Positions 1 through 9,076 of a stretch of 64,000 nt of DNA are shown here, one piece after another. Both the position numbers and the translations under genes were made by a program. The stretch's first letter is position 1, and every line of letters starts with the position of its first letter. The notes under the pieces were generated by a model. It worked only from the letters and a program-made list of their open reading frames with translations. It searched no databases and was not told the origin of the DNA. The stretch comes from Mesobacillus jeotgali (lineage in GTDB: Bacteria; Bacillota; Bacilli; Bacillales; Cytobacillaceae): NCBI RefSeq assembly GCF_031759225.1, contig NZ_CP134494.1:2354501-2418500 (forward strand), read 5' to 3'.

Positions 1-106
1 GAACAGGCAGCAATAAAAAGGGTGGAGAAAATGAGAATTGAAAGTAACTTTAATTTCATGCTGTATACCTCCTGAAATTTTTTTAAGGAAATCATAATAC
101 AAATAA

Positions 107-224
107 TTGCAGAAATTATGGATGAAAATTCGTCGTTTTTTTAGAAATAGTTATTTGGGTATGAGTTACCATGAAATTTTTGTAAAGTTTTATTTTATCA
201 ATTAATAATTAGAAATTTCTGCAA
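107..224. repeat. Widely spaced 11-bp inverted repeat
   Basis: The arms TTGCAGAAATT (107-117) and AATTTCTGCAA (214-224) are perfect reverse complements separated by about 96 bp of AT-rich DNA. They lie in the gene-poor first 470 bases. They may be paired operator sites, but the AT-rich context makes chance plausible. Confidence 0.3.
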
Positions 225-263
225 AAAGTAATGTTAAGATTGTTTAAATAGGAGGTGGCGAAT

Positions 264-317
264 TTGGATAAAACAGGAAGGGAGTTAAAAGCCCTGCTAT
301 ATAAATGGGCTTTTTAA
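264..317 (+). CDS. Possible 17-codon peptide overlapping a terminator
   Basis: A strong AGGAGGTGG ribosome binding site (about 250-258) is followed by a TTG start at 264 and a 17-codon frame ending at 317. The second half of the frame forms an intrinsic terminator (287-318). The arrangement resembles a leader peptide or the remains of a deleted gene. No family is recognised. The rest of 1-472 holds no convincing gene. Confidence 0.25.
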   Translation: MDKTGRELKALLYKWAF

Positions 318-318
318 T
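287..318 (+). terminator. Intrinsic terminator
   Basis: The stem AAAAGCCC / GGGCTTTT has a 12-nt loop and runs into T-rich sequence. Confidence 0.6.
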
Positions 319-472
319 TTTCTTTGTGTTTCGTTGCTTGTGCCAGAGTGTGTATATTCTTGTCTGAAATTTATGGTTAAAGAAAAAGGCGTTTTTTTCT
401 AATATTTTATTGCGCATCTCATTCAATTTAATTCATTATATAGGACTGTTAATTTAGAAAGGAATAACTTTA

Positions 473-1108
473 ATGAACTTATTTATCAGACACATGGTTG
501 TTGGATTGACAAGCAGTATTCTTGTCTACCTATTCTTAAGTAGTCGCTCCGAATGGAGTCCCATGCATGCTTGGAATAGATCTTATGCTGATGTATCTCT
601 TATTCTTCTCTTCATTACCATTATAATCGGTCCATTAAGTAGATTAAATAACCTATTTATTCGCTTTTTATCATGGAGAAGGGAGTTAGGGATTTGGTGT
701 TTTATCATGGCTTTACTACATGTATATGTACTATTCCAGGGGTGGTTTTACTGGGAACCGATCAGACTGATCATTGGCGTGAACCAAGAAACTGGCCAGC
801 TTTCGTTTGATCCTGGTTTCACCCTCGCTAACCTAGTTGGTGCTGTGGGATTAGCTTACTTATTTCTGCTTGCTTTAATATCAAATAATTATGCAATAAA
901 AATATTAGGGGGAAGGAGTTGGGACTACCTCCAAAAGAAAAGTGGGACACTTTATATTCTAGTAGTATTGCACACTGCATTTTTTCTCTTCTTTTTTAGA
1001 TTAGGCAGTTATAATTGGGTACAAAAACCTTTTTTAGTAACCGTAACAGTTATTCTCGTGCTGCAATGGGCTGTTTTTATTCGAAGCGTCTACCAAAGCA
1101 AAAATTGA
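473..1108 (+). CDS. Ferric reductase-like transmembrane protein
   Basis: This 211-residue protein is almost entirely hydrophobic with about six membrane segments. It resembles the heme-binding ferric reductase-like domain family that includes MsrQ/YedZ: it has a charged RxxLG-type loop near residue 70 and conserved histidines inside helices (LLHVYV near residue 82 and LHTAFF near 164) that would ligate heme b. There is no flavin or NAD domain, so it would act as a membrane electron-transfer subunit with an unknown partner. The ATG at 473 follows an AGAAAGGA ribosome binding site. It stands alone at the edge of the copper-resistance region. Family assignment is fairly good; the substrate is unknown. 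Confidence 0.7.
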   Translation: MNLFIRHMVVGLTSSILVYLFLSSRSEWSPMHAWNRSYADVSLILLFITIIIGPLSRLNNLFIRFLSWRRELGIWCFIMALLHVYVLFQGWFYWEPIRLIIGVNQETGQLSFDPGFTLANLVGAVGLAYLFLLALISNNYAIKILGGRSWDYLQKKSGTLYILVVLHTAFFLFFFRLGSYNWVQKPFLVTVTVILVLQWAVFIRSVYQSKN

Positions 1109-1295
1109 AGGAAAATAGAATAGAGTTCTTATTTTTTTCAATTAGAAAAATATGCCTTGCGATTGTATTTTCAGTTTCATTTATTTAAATGTGTTACTGT
1201 GAGCATCTTAAGAGATATGCATTTTATATGCAGTTTATTTACTTAATGCATGGGTATCCTATCAAATGAAAGGAAAAAACAGAAAGGGTGATTCT

Positions 1296-1622
1296 ATGTA
1301 TAACCAAACTTATGAACAGTGTATTCAGGCTTGCCTTGAATGTTTGGAGGCTTGCAATGTATGCTATGATGCTTGTTTCCATGAAGAAGACTTAAAAATG
1401 ATGGCAGATTGTATAAGAATGGATCGGGAATGCGCTGACATTTGTGCTTTCGCTGCCAAATCTATGCAATCAAACAGTCCTTTCGTAAAACAAATCTGCC
1501 TGTTATGTGCAGATATTTGCGAGGCTTGCGGAAACGAATGCAAGAAGCATTCACATGAACACTGTCAAAAATGTGCAGATGCTTGCTTTAAATGTGCAGA
1601 AGCATGCCGACAAATGGTATAG
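1296..1622 (+). CDS. Csp3-like cytosolic copper storage protein (four-helix, DUF326)
   Basis: The protein has 108 residues, 19 of them cysteines, arranged as CxxxC and CxxC repeats along predicted helices. This is the pattern of the four-helix-bundle copper storage proteins (Csp3; YhjQ in Bacillus subtilis), which fill the bundle core with Cu(I). No signal peptide is present, consistent with the cytosolic Csp3 type. An ATG at 1266 is in frame, but AAAGGGTG at 1283-1290 is correctly spaced only for the ATG at 1296, which also gives the usual family length. A terminator follows directly. It lies about 3 kb before csoR-copZ-copA, consistent with a copper-buffering role. Confidence 0.88.
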   Translation: MYNQTYEQCIQACLECLEACNVCYDACFHEEDLKMMADCIRMDRECADICAFAAKSMQSNSPFVKQICLLCADICEACGNECKKHSHEHCQKCADACFKCAEACRQMV

Positions 1623-1628
1623 TAACCC

Positions 1629-1659
1629 AAAAAACAGACACTTGGTGTCTGTTTTTTTG
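1629..1659 (+). terminator. Intrinsic terminator after the copper storage gene
   Basis: AAACAGACAC and GTGTCTGTTT pair around a short TTG loop and continue into seven T residues. Confidence 0.85.
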
Positions 1660-1791
1660 TCTTCAAGATGTCTGAATTCCGACATGCCGGCAAAGCCCTT
1701 ACACTAAAAATCTACATGGAAATCTAGTCTATTATTCTATTTCCGGTCATATAAATCGAGTAAGTTGATAGTTTTAGAACGGAGTGAACGA

Positions 1792-2946
1792 ATGAACAAA
1801 AGACATCAAAATACTATATTTTTAATAAGAGTTCACAAGATTTATTTCGCGTTTTTTTTCTTAATTATTAGTATTATATTTTTCATTAATTTTCTTGATT
1901 TTAAAGAAAAAATAAATTCTTCCTTTATAACAGCTACTAGCGAAAACGTACATACTAATATCATCCTAAGTCTCATGGCAACTGAAATAGGATCGCTTAG
2001 CTCAGTTATTAATGAACAAGAAACACCCTCTATCTCCCGAGCAGTATTTCTCTCTTTTACAAATATTTGGCCAGAAGACACTAGAACATTTCTCGGTCGA
2101 GAAATTCCAGGTTTTTTCAACTTTAATACCGAAATTGCTATCGCAGGAATTGGGACAGATCTTACCACAATGCCAATGGAATCTGCTCCTCCGTTAGAAG
2201 TGCTTTTGAAAGAGAAAGAAATGGCAGAACAGGAGCTAGGCGAAAAAAATGTTTCACAAGAAAAAGGGATTTCGCCTGTCCTTAAAACCGGAAAGGATGT
2301 GGCATATATTTATCATTCCCACAGCTGGGAAGCTTTTTTGCCCTCATTGCCTGGAAAGAAGACCGCAAATGAAGCTGTAAGTTTAAATGAAAGTAAAAAC
2401 ATAATAGCAGTGGGGAAAAAGCTAAGAGACGAATTAATGAAAAAAGGCATTGGAGCAAGCCACAGCACGTCCAATGTTACAGAGGAATTAAAAAAGAAAA
2501 ATTGGAATTACAATGATTCATATACGCTTTCAAGAGAGTCAGTAAAAGAGGTAATGGCACAAGAATCTTCTATTAGTTATCTTATAGATATTCACAGGGA
2601 CTCCCAACCTAAAAAGCTTACAACTACAATGATCAACGGAAAACCGTTTGCAAGATTATTTTTTATAGTGGGGAGGGAAAATAAAAACTATGAAAGTAAT
2701 CTTGCCTTAGCCAAAGAATTGAATAAAATGCTAGAAAAGCAATTCCCAGGAATCAGCAGAGGTGTTTTTGTAAAGACAAAAGATGATGGGAATGGAGTAT
2801 ATAATCAAGACCTTTCCAGCCAATCGATGCTGCTTGAGTTTGGAGGAATAGAGAATAATAGCATTGAATTGGATCATTCTATTAAAGCATTTGCAGAAGT
2901 TTTCAGTGAATATTATTGGGAAGCTGAGGAAGTAAACGGGAATTGA
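1792..2946 (+). CDS. spoIIP: Stage II sporulation protein P (SpoIIP) family hydrolase
   Basis: This 384-residue protein has one N-terminal membrane anchor (about residues 20-40) and a C-terminal SpoIIP amidase/endopeptidase domain. Family motifs include a YIYHSHSWE segment (His-Ser-His-x-x-Glu), IDIHRDS, and a later Glu in LLEFGG. SpoIIP cleaves septal peptidoglycan with SpoIID during engulfment of the forespore. A TTG 27 nt upstream is in frame, but GGAGTG at 1781-1786 fits the ATG at 1792. The usual SpoIIP gene follows gpr; here there is no gpr and the neighbours are copper genes, so this may be an accessory paralogue rather than the main copy. Confidence 0.8.
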   Translation: MNKRHQNTIFLIRVHKIYFAFFFLIISIIFFINFLDFKEKINSSFITATSENVHTNIILSLMATEIGSLSSVINEQETPSISRAVFLSFTNIWPEDTRTFLGREIPGFFNFNTEIAIAGIGTDLTTMPMESAPPLEVLLKEKEMAEQELGEKNVSQEKGISPVLKTGKDVAYIYHSHSWEAFLPSLPGKKTANEAVSLNESKNIIAVGKKLRDELMKKGIGASHSTSNVTEELKKKNWNYNDSYTLSRESVKEVMAQESSISYLIDIHRDSQPKKLTTTMINGKPFARLFFIVGRENKNYESNLALAKELNKMLEKQFPGISRGVFVKTKDDGNGVYNQDLSSQSMLLEFGGIENNSIELDHSIKAFAEVFSEYYWEAEEVNGN

Positions 2947-3189
2947 TTGTTTTAGTTTTGGCGATTTTTATAATAGATTCTTTATTTCTATCAACGCATG
3001 AAATTCTTATTTTTATAACAGAATACAAGTTCGAAACCCACTTCTTCTTCGAAGTATGCCTATCTCCCTCTTGTTAAATCACTAATTATTGTCAAACCAT
3101 ATATCAATATGGTGCTTCATAAAAAATGCACAGCTTTATGGGATAGTAGTGACAAAAGTAAAGGGATAATAGATTTCAGGAGGGAAACG
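2947..3189. other. Intergenic, no gene seen
   Basis: This is AT-rich spacer between the SpoIIP-family gene and the BNR-repeat gene. An in-frame GTG at 3109 could extend the next gene, but it has no good ribosome binding site. Confidence 0.5.
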
Positions 3190-4134
3190 ATGTCTAAAAA
3201 GAAAAAACAAAACAAAGAGCAAAAGTTTGGCTTAGGCTGGCTCTTTCTAGTAGTAATAGGGTTATTCGTAATTTTAATTCTTCTTCCTAATAACGGAGGA
3301 AATAAAATGACATTTTCTGACTTGCATGGTCTTAGCTATTCAGGAGATGGAGAAAAGTTAATTGCAGCAGTCCATGATGGTTTGAAGGTATACTCTAATG
3401 GATCATGGTCAATACCTGAAGGACCAAAAAATGATTATATGGGGTATTCTCCTGTTAAAAATGGGTTTTACAGCAGTGGACACCCAGCACCAAGTTCTAA
3501 CCTTAAAAATCCATTAGGAATTGTAAAAAGCAAAGATAATGGACAGACGGTGGATGTAGTTGATTTGCATGGGGAGTCAGATTTCCATGCATTGTCTGTA
3601 GGGTACGAAACAGAAGAAATCTATGTTTTTGCATCTGAACCTAATTCCAAAATGAAAGAACAAGGATTTTACTACTCAAATAACCAGGGAGAAACCTGGA
3701 ATTTAATGAATATGCAGGGGATATCCGGCTCTCCTTTAGTAATGTCGGCACACCCTTCCAGAAATGGAACATTCGCTATTGGTACAGATCAGGGTCTCTA
3801 TTTATCTGAGAACTATGGAGATTCGTTTGAACAGATAGTAACTGATTTAAGTGTGAGTGCTGCTGTATTTTCAGATGATGATACAATAATTGCAGGAACA
3901 AATAATGGAGACAAGCGAATCTTAAAAATTAATATTAATGATAGTAGTTTCAGTAATTTAAATATGCCCCAAAACTTTGAAGGAAATATCTCGTATATTG
4001 CCGTAAACCGTGAAAACAAAAATGAACTCTCATTTGCAACCGATCTACTAAATGTATATACAAGTAGCGATAGTGGCAAAACATGGGATGAAATTGTTGA
4101 AGAAGGTACAAGTAGGAAGTCAGGAGAAAAGTAA
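3190..4134 (+). CDS. BNR-repeat (sialidase-fold) exported protein, F510_1955-type
   Basis: The product of 314 residues has a lysine-rich start, one membrane segment (about residues 16-36) and then a beta-propeller-like region. That region contains Asp-box motifs of the form S-x-D-x-G-x-T-W (SKDNGQTV, SNNQGETW, SSDSGKTW). Such repeats occur in sialidase-like glycosidases and in Ycf48-like propellers, so enzymatic activity cannot be assumed. It resembles the F510_1955-type glycosylhydrolase family found in Bacillaceae, often beside metal-resistance genes. The start at 3190 is chosen because CAGGAGGG lies just upstream; a longer frame from 3109 lacks this. A terminator follows at 4218. Confidence 0.65.
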   Translation: MSKKKKQNKEQKFGLGWLFLVVIGLFVILILLPNNGGNKMTFSDLHGLSYSGDGEKLIAAVHDGLKVYSNGSWSIPEGPKNDYMGYSPVKNGFYSSGHPAPSSNLKNPLGIVKSKDNGQTVDVVDLHGESDFHALSVGYETEEIYVFASEPNSKMKEQGFYYSNNQGETWNLMNMQGISGSPLVMSAHPSRNGTFAIGTDQGLYLSENYGDSFEQIVTDLSVSAAVFSDDDTIIAGTNNGDKRILKININDSSFSNLNMPQNFEGNISYIAVNRENKNELSFATDLLNVYTSSDSGKTWDEIVEEGTSRKSGEK

Positions 4135-4217
4135 TCTCTTAAATAGAAATGCAACCTGATAGTGAAAATTATATAGAATTGTATGAAGTTTACTGTCAAA
4201 AGAGTGAAGGATAAGCT

Positions 4218-4255
4218 AAAAGCCATCCAAGTATAAATAATAGAGGATGGCTTTT
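4218..4255 (+). terminator. Intrinsic terminator
   Basis: AAAAGCCATCC pairs with GGATGGCTTTT across a 16-nt loop. The 4256-4560 stretch that follows contains no supported gene. Confidence 0.75.
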
Positions 4256-4581
4256 CCTAAATTCTCCGTAATAGTGCCAATCATTCAATTTTTTTATGTC
4301 CCCGAAGAGAACAATAAACCCGGTTCTGCAGGTCTTTAGAAGACATTCCAAGGTTTTAGATGGCAACCATGCTTGGGAAATGGGTTCGCAGGATCGAGTA
4401 TTCAACTTGCTAAATATCTTTATGACACTCAAATGATAAACCCTTTTTATGTGCAAAAAGATACACAGGTAGTAGGCAGGCAATACCAAAAAAGCAAACT
4501 GGAAATCAAGTGCAATGCTTATCTTGTTTTGCGTTCACATTAATTACATATTTTTCTAAAAATTAATTTGTTTATATTTAC

Positions 4582-4600
4582 ATAGGGTACAGGGGTATGG
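4582..4600 (+). promoter_or_regulatory. CsoR-type operator upstream of csoR
   Basis: The sequence ATAGGGTACAGGGGTATGG, 30-48 nt before csoR, closely resembles the GC-centred CsoR boxes of Bacillus (TACCC-N5-GGGTA type), especially in its GGGGTATGG half. It would allow copper-responsive autoregulation of csoR-copZ. The call is by pattern only. Confidence 0.6.
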
Positions 4601-4629
4601 TAAATTGGTTATAGAAGGGGGGAAGCTAA

Positions 4630-4971
4630 ATGCAACCTGAAATAAAAACGAATACTTTAATTGCTGATGAAGTAAATTGTTACGAGCTCGAAAGGAAAAG
4701 TCATCACTCGGATAAAGTGAAAAACTCACTTTTGATTCGACTAAACCGGATAGAAGGTCAAATACGTGGCATAAAAGGTTTAATCGAAAGAGACACTTAT
4801 TGTGATGATGTCATTACACAAATATCAGCAACCCAATCTGCTTTGAACAGCGTGGCAAAAGTTCTTTTAGAAGGACATTTAAAGGGATGCTTAGTGGACC
4901 GCCTGGAGCAAGGAGATTTCGATGTATTAGATGAAGTACTCGTTACAATTCATAAGTTAATAAAAAAGTAA
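4630..4971 (+). CDS. csoR: Copper-sensing transcriptional repressor CsoR
   Basis: A 113-residue all-helical DUF156/CsoR-family repressor. The family core RLNRIEGQIRGIKGLIERD is followed by the ligands Cys (in TYCDD) and His-x-x-x-Cys (in EGHLKGC), matching the Cys-His-Cys Cu(I) site of CsoR. The repressor leaves DNA when Cu(I) binds. It is 14 nt upstream of copZ, and CsoR-like operators precede both csoR and copA. The N-terminal extension of about 30 residues ends in KSHHS and is shared with the second CsoR paralogue at 19866. The GGGGGGAAG site before the ATG supports the start. Confidence 0.92.
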   Translation: MQPEIKTNTLIADEVNCYELERKSHHSDKVKNSLLIRLNRIEGQIRGIKGLIERDTYCDDVITQISATQSALNSVAKVLLEGHLKGCLVDRLEQGDFDVLDEVLVTIHKLIKK

Positions 4972-4985
4972 AGGAGCTGTTAGAA

Positions 4986-5192
4986 ATGGAAAAGGTAACA
5001 TTAAATGTACTTGGTATGTCGTGTGGACATTGTGTTAAAGCGATTGAAGGTAGTGTAGGAGAATTACCTGGAGTTTCAAATGTTAAAGTTTATCTTGAAA
5101 GCGGAAAAGTCGATGTGGAATACAGTCCAACGGAAGTTTCCCTGGATAAGATTAAGGAAACTATTGATGATCAAGGTTATGATGTGAATTAA
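4986..5192 (+). CDS. copZ: Copper chaperone CopZ
   Basis: A 68-residue ferredoxin-fold heavy-metal-associated (HMA) protein with the Cu(I) motif GMSCGHC (residues 10-16) and a C-terminal YDV segment, the normal CopZ size. It carries Cu(I) to the N-terminal domains of CopA. It follows csoR by 14 nt with GGAGC upstream, so the two are cotranscribed. A terminator at 5200-5234 separates it from copA, which has its own operator. Confidence 0.93.
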   Translation: MEKVTLNVLGMSCGHCVKAIEGSVGELPGVSNVKVYLESGKVDVEYSPTEVSLDKIKETIDDQGYDVN

Positions 5193-5199
5193 TTATGAA

Positions 5200-5234
5200 G
5201 AAGGGTGTGCTTAATGCGACACCCTTTCTTTTAA
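5200..5234 (+). terminator. Intrinsic terminator after copZ
   Basis: AAGGGTGT and ACACCCTT pair around a 10-nt loop and lead into TTCTTTT. This splits csoR-copZ from copA. Confidence 0.75.
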
Positions 5235-5241
5235 TAACATG

Positions 5242-5260
5242 TATACCCTGTATGGGTATA
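5242..5260 (+). promoter_or_regulatory. CsoR operator upstream of copA
   Basis: TATACCC-TGTAT-GGGTATA is a perfect 7-bp inverted repeat with a 5-bp spacer, matching the known CsoR box architecture. It sits about 60 nt before copA, making copA a separately controlled copper-induced unit. Confidence 0.8.
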
Positions 5261-5319
5261 TAACCAATCTTGATAATATAGTATTTATCCTCATTTCCAG
5301 CTAAAAAGGAGGAAGAAAA

Positions 5320-7749
5320 ATGGGTGAGAAATCAATAGCAAAGACTCAAACTGATCTTTCAGAAGAAAACGTTACATTGAGTATCACTGGAATGACATGT
5401 GCTGCGTGTGCGACACGCATCGAGAAAAACATTGCCAAAGTTCCAGGTGTACAAAAGGCTAATGTGAACCTCGCTACTGAGAAAGCTTCTGTTATATATG
5501 ATCCTGCTGTTGCTTCTGTTAATGATGTCATTGCGAAAATAAAAAAGACGGGCTATGGAGTTCAGGAGGAAAAAGTCCAACTCGATATCATTGGAATGAC
5601 ATGTGCATCATGTTCAACTCGTGTTGAAAAAGGCTTGAAAAAGGTTGAAGGAGTTACTAGCGCAGCTGTCAATTTAGCAACTGAAAAAGCAATTATCGAA
5701 TATATTCCTGGCAACACAAATATCGAGCAAATAATGGCGGCTGTAAAAAAAGTCGGCTACGATGCCAGGGTAGTAGGCGATAGTAATGATGATTATGAGC
5801 GTAGCGCAAGGGAAAAGGAATACAAAACGCAGGTCAGAAAATTCACTGTAGGGGCAATCCTTTCTGTGTTTTTCTTAATTCAAATGATATCGGATTTTGC
5901 GATGGAATATGGAAATGGGATGTTTTTTCATATGAGTCCATGGGTTCAATTCCTTCTTGCTACTCCAGTTCAATTCTATGTAGGAGGCCATTATTACCGT
6001 GATGCCTTCAACGCGGTTCGTGGGGGCAGTGCAAACATGGCAGTTTTAGTTGTACTGGGAACTTCAGCCGCATATTTTTACAGTTTAATTGTCACGATAT
6101 TAGGAACAGGGCAATTTTTGTATTATGAAGCAGCTGCCATTGTTATGACCTTAATTGTTTTGGGGAAATTGCTTGAAACAAGGGCAAAAGGGCAAACATC
6201 TGAAGCAATTAAAACGCTCATGGGACTTCAAGCAAAAACAGCAAAGGTCCTACGAAATGGAGAAGAACTTGATATTCCACTAGAAGAGGTTCAAACAGGT
6301 GACTTGATTTTTGTTCGAGCAGGAGAAAAGGTTCCAGTAGATGGAGAAATAATCGAGGGAAATACTACAGTTGATGAATCCATGCTTACCGGTGAAAGTA
6401 TGCCTGTTACAAAAGGAAAAGGCGACACAGTTATTGGAGCAACTGTAAATAAACACGGGGCGTTTACCTTTAAAGCGACCAAAGTTGGAAAGGATACTGC
6501 GTTAGCTCAAATTATCAAACTTGTCGAAGAAGCTCAGGGCTCAAAAGCCCCTATTCAGAAACTTGCCGATAAAATATCTGGAATCTTTGTCCCGATTGTC
6601 ATACTAATTGCATTAGGTACTTTTGCTATAACTTATTTCCTGGCAGGATTTACGCCTGCCCTTGTCAGCACTATTGCTGTGCTGGTTATTGCATGTCCTT
6701 GTGCATTAGGCTTGGCTACACCAACTGCAGTAATGGTTGGTACTGGAAAAGGTGCTGAAAATGGCCTCCTTATTAAAGGAGCTGAACATCTTCAAACAGC
6801 ACAGCGGGTAACTACCGTTGTACTGGATAAGACCGGTACTATAACTAAAGGAGAACCCGATGTAACAGATATCATCACATTTGGGGAATACAGTGAAAAT
6901 GAATTATTGCAATTAGCTGCTTCTGCCGAAAAAGGTTCAGAGCATCCACTTGGAGAAGCAATTATTAATGGAGCAAAAGGGAAGAATCTTCAGCTCCAGG
7001 ATGCTCAAAATTTTAATGCTATCCCAGGGCATGGAATTCAAGTGGACATAAATGATCAAAAGGTATTTATAGGGAATAAAAAGTTAATGCACAAAAATAG
7101 TATCGTTATTGATACTGCATTAAATCGAATGGAAAAACTTGAAGGTGAAGGGAAAACTGCTATGTTAATAGCAGTTAATGACAACCTTGCCGGTATAATC
7201 GCAGTTGCTGATACAGTAAAGGAAACATCTGCAAAAGCAATTAAACACCTTAAAAACATGGGCATAGAAGTTATTATGATAACTGGCGATAATAAATTGA
7301 CAGCCGAGGCTATCGCCAATCAGGTGGGGGTTGATCGGGTACTTGCCGAAGTTCTCCCAGAAGACAAATCAGCCGAGGTAGAAAAATTGAAGCAGGAAGG
7401 GAAAATTGTAGCCATGGTCGGGGATGGTATCAATGATGCACCAGCACTAGCTGCTGCGCATGTTGGTATTGCCATTGGAACAGGTACAGATGTTGCTATG
7501 GAAGCTGCGGATATCACCTTAATGCGAGGTGATTTAATGGGAATAGTTGATACAATTAGCTTATCAAAATCTACAATGAGAAAAATCAAACAAAATCTTT
7601 TCTGGGCATTTGCGTATAATGTCATATTGATACCGGTTGCAGCAATCGGCCTTTTAAACCCAATTCTCGCTGGAGGAGCTATGGCTTTCAGTTCTGTTTC
7701 AGTAGTTGGCAATACACTGTTTTTACGAAAATGGAAACCTATTCGCTAG
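5320..7749 (+). CDS. copA: Copper-exporting P1B-type ATPase CopA
   Basis: An 809-residue P-type ATPase of full CopA length. Two N-terminal HMA domains carry GMTCAAC (near residue 24) and GMTCASC (near 92). The membrane Cu(I) motif CPC is near residue 459, the phosphorylated Asp is in DKTGT near 503, the P1B SEHPLG His-Pro is near 541, and GDGINDAP is near 701. It pumps Cu(I) out across the membrane using ATP and receives it from CopZ. The start is preceded by AAGGAGG. A degraded copy of its C-terminal end appears at about 26607-26735. Confidence 0.96.
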   Translation: MGEKSIAKTQTDLSEENVTLSITGMTCAACATRIEKNIAKVPGVQKANVNLATEKASVIYDPAVASVNDVIAKIKKTGYGVQEEKVQLDIIGMTCASCSTRVEKGLKKVEGVTSAAVNLATEKAIIEYIPGNTNIEQIMAAVKKVGYDARVVGDSNDDYERSAREKEYKTQVRKFTVGAILSVFFLIQMISDFAMEYGNGMFFHMSPWVQFLLATPVQFYVGGHYYRDAFNAVRGGSANMAVLVVLGTSAAYFYSLIVTILGTGQFLYYEAAAIVMTLIVLGKLLETRAKGQTSEAIKTLMGLQAKTAKVLRNGEELDIPLEEVQTGDLIFVRAGEKVPVDGEIIEGNTTVDESMLTGESMPVTKGKGDTVIGATVNKHGAFTFKATKVGKDTALAQIIKLVEEAQGSKAPIQKLADKISGIFVPIVILIALGTFAITYFLAGFTPALVSTIAVLVIACPCALGLATPTAVMVGTGKGAENGLLIKGAEHLQTAQRVTTVVLDKTGTITKGEPDVTDIITFGEYSENELLQLAASAEKGSEHPLGEAIINGAKGKNLQLQDAQNFNAIPGHGIQVDINDQKVFIGNKKLMHKNSIVIDTALNRMEKLEGEGKTAMLIAVNDNLAGIIAVADTVKETSAKAIKHLKNMGIEVIMITGDNKLTAEAIANQVGVDRVLAEVLPEDKSAEVEKLKQEGKIVAMVGDGINDAPALAAAHVGIAIGTGTDVAMEAADITLMRGDLMGIVDTISLSKSTMRKIKQNLFWAFAYNVILIPVAAIGLLNPILAGGAMAFSSVSVVGNTLFLRKWKPIR

Positions 7750-7998
7750 AAAAGGTCTAGAAAAAAGTACAAGAAATGGGAGTGACTTACTGAGTCATTC
7801 TCGTTTCTTCCCTTACCTATGAAAAAACCATACAGATTAGTAATTTTTAAATGATTGCCTTCTATGCAGTTATTAAGTAATAATTTTGACTTTCAGATAA
7901 ATGTTCGCAGATGGGGAATAAAAGATTAAGGGAATTGATGTGTCGAATTACTAATTCAGGGTAAGATAATCTAAAATGCCAAAGGAGGAGTTTCTTGA

Positions 7999-8613
7999 AT
8001 GTTAAGAATTAATACAAAAGGATTAATGCTATTTGTATTGCTGACCTCTCTTTTATTACTACTAGGGGCATGTGCAAATGCAAATGAAGAAAAAAATGAA
8101 AGTACGGGGAATAACAATACAGAAGAGAACCAAGATAATATGGATGAAGATATGGAAGATATGGATCATGGCAATATGGATATGTCCGGTTCGGGTGAAG
8201 TTCCTGAAGGTTTAAAAGAGGCGGCTTCACCAGCTTATAAAGTTGGGAGCAAAGCAATTATTGAATCCGATCATATGCCAGGTATGAAAGGTTCGGAAGC
8301 AACTATTGTAGGGGCATTTGACACAACAGTTTATACTGTTTCATATACTCCGACTACCGGGGGAGAAAGAGTGGAAGATCATAAATGGGTGATTCATGAA
8401 GAGTTAGAGGGAGTCAGAGAAGAAGCACTTAAACCTGGAGCAGAAGTTACTATAAATGCTGAACATATGGAGGGAATGGACGGGGTAACTGCTGAAATTG
8501 ATTCTGCTGAACAAACAACAGTGTACATGGTTGATTTCACACTGACTACGAATGGTGAAGAAGTGAAAAATCATAAATGGGTAACAGAAGATGAACTATC
8601 ACCGGTTGAATAA
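7999..8613 (+). CDS. YdhK-like lipoprotein with two DUF1541 domains
   Basis: A 204-residue exported protein. A signal peptide ends in a lipobox (LLGAC, Cys about 26). An acidic, Met/His-rich linker follows (MDEDMEDMDHGNMDM region), then two tandem DUF1541 repeats of about 60 residues. Each repeat contains a (D/E)HM-x-GM motif, a TTVY segment and a (D/N)HKWV motif. The His/Met-rich surface suggests Cu binding outside the membrane; the family has no proven activity. It lies 250 nt after copA with its own ribosome binding site (AAAGGAGGAG) and ends at a terminator. A relative with a different N-terminus is encoded at 44570. Confidence 0.8.
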   Translation: MLRINTKGLMLFVLLTSLLLLLGACANANEEKNESTGNNNTEENQDNMDEDMEDMDHGNMDMSGSGEVPEGLKEAASPAYKVGSKAIIESDHMPGMKGSEATIVGAFDTTVYTVSYTPTTGGERVEDHKWVIHEELEGVREEALKPGAEVTINAEHMEGMDGVTAEIDSAEQTTVYMVDFTLTTNGEEVKNHKWVTEDELSPVE

Positions 8614-8630
8614 AACAACTTAAAAGTAAC

Positions 8631-8678
8631 AGGGTGTCAGGTAAGTCATATTTTAGACTTTCTGAACACCCTTTTTTA
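8631..8678 (+). terminator. Intrinsic terminator
   Basis: AGGGTGT(CAG) pairs with (CTG)AACACCCT across a long loop and continues into TTTTTT. The remaining spacer to 9076 has no gene. Confidence 0.65.
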
Positions 8679-8924
8679 TGTGATTATTTTTCGAGTTACC
8701 CTTTGTAAATAAAAGGCCATTATATAAGATAATTAAGATGTTCTTTCTTCTATTTTAGTTCTTCTAAATACTGCCTCAATTCTTGCTACAATTCTGCCTC
8801 ACTAGATCGTTTTAAAGGAAACAGAGAGTGGAAAAAAGAATAATTGGTTATCAGTTGCTAAATTATTAAAATGCTTTAGCCATTGAACTTTAGTCTTGAA
8901 GAAACAATACTTTATGACTTGTCT

Positions 8925-8983
8925 AAGTTGATTCTTGAATCAACTTGAATTAGGAAAGACGTCCGATAATCTAGGATTATCAG
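8925..8983. promoter_or_regulatory. Two palindromes upstream of the two-component operon
   Basis: AAGTTGATTC (8925-8934) and GAATCAACTT (8937-8946) form a perfect 10-bp inverted repeat with a 2-nt spacer. A second element, GATAATC-TAG-GATTATC, spans 8965-8981. They lie 94-152 nt before the sensor kinase gene and are candidate sites for its response regulator or another dimeric regulator. Confidence 0.45.
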
Positions 8984-9076
8984 ATTTCTCCACATTTTCT
9001 TGATTTTTTTAATCTATTATTAAATGAGTAATACAAATAAAATGAAGTAGTTATTGAGTTAGGGTGAGAATTTTAT

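Noticed and set aside
244..426. 60-codon minus-strand frame at the left end
   Set aside because: It overlaps a plus-strand terminator, lacks a ribosome binding site and has no protein-like composition.
1507..1707. Plus-strand frame inside and beyond the copper storage gene
   Set aside because: It is a shifted reading of the Cys-rich gene and runs through its terminator.
3020..3050. tRNA-like T-loop (GTTCGAAACC)
   Set aside because: No acceptor stem or anticodon arm can be built around it. No tRNA or rRNA gene was recognised anywhere in the window.
4196..4489. 97-codon minus-strand frame in the 4.2-4.5 kb spacer
   Set aside because: It begins in spacer, passes through the 4218-4255 terminator and lacks a good start site. 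It may be a decayed gene, but I could not name a family.
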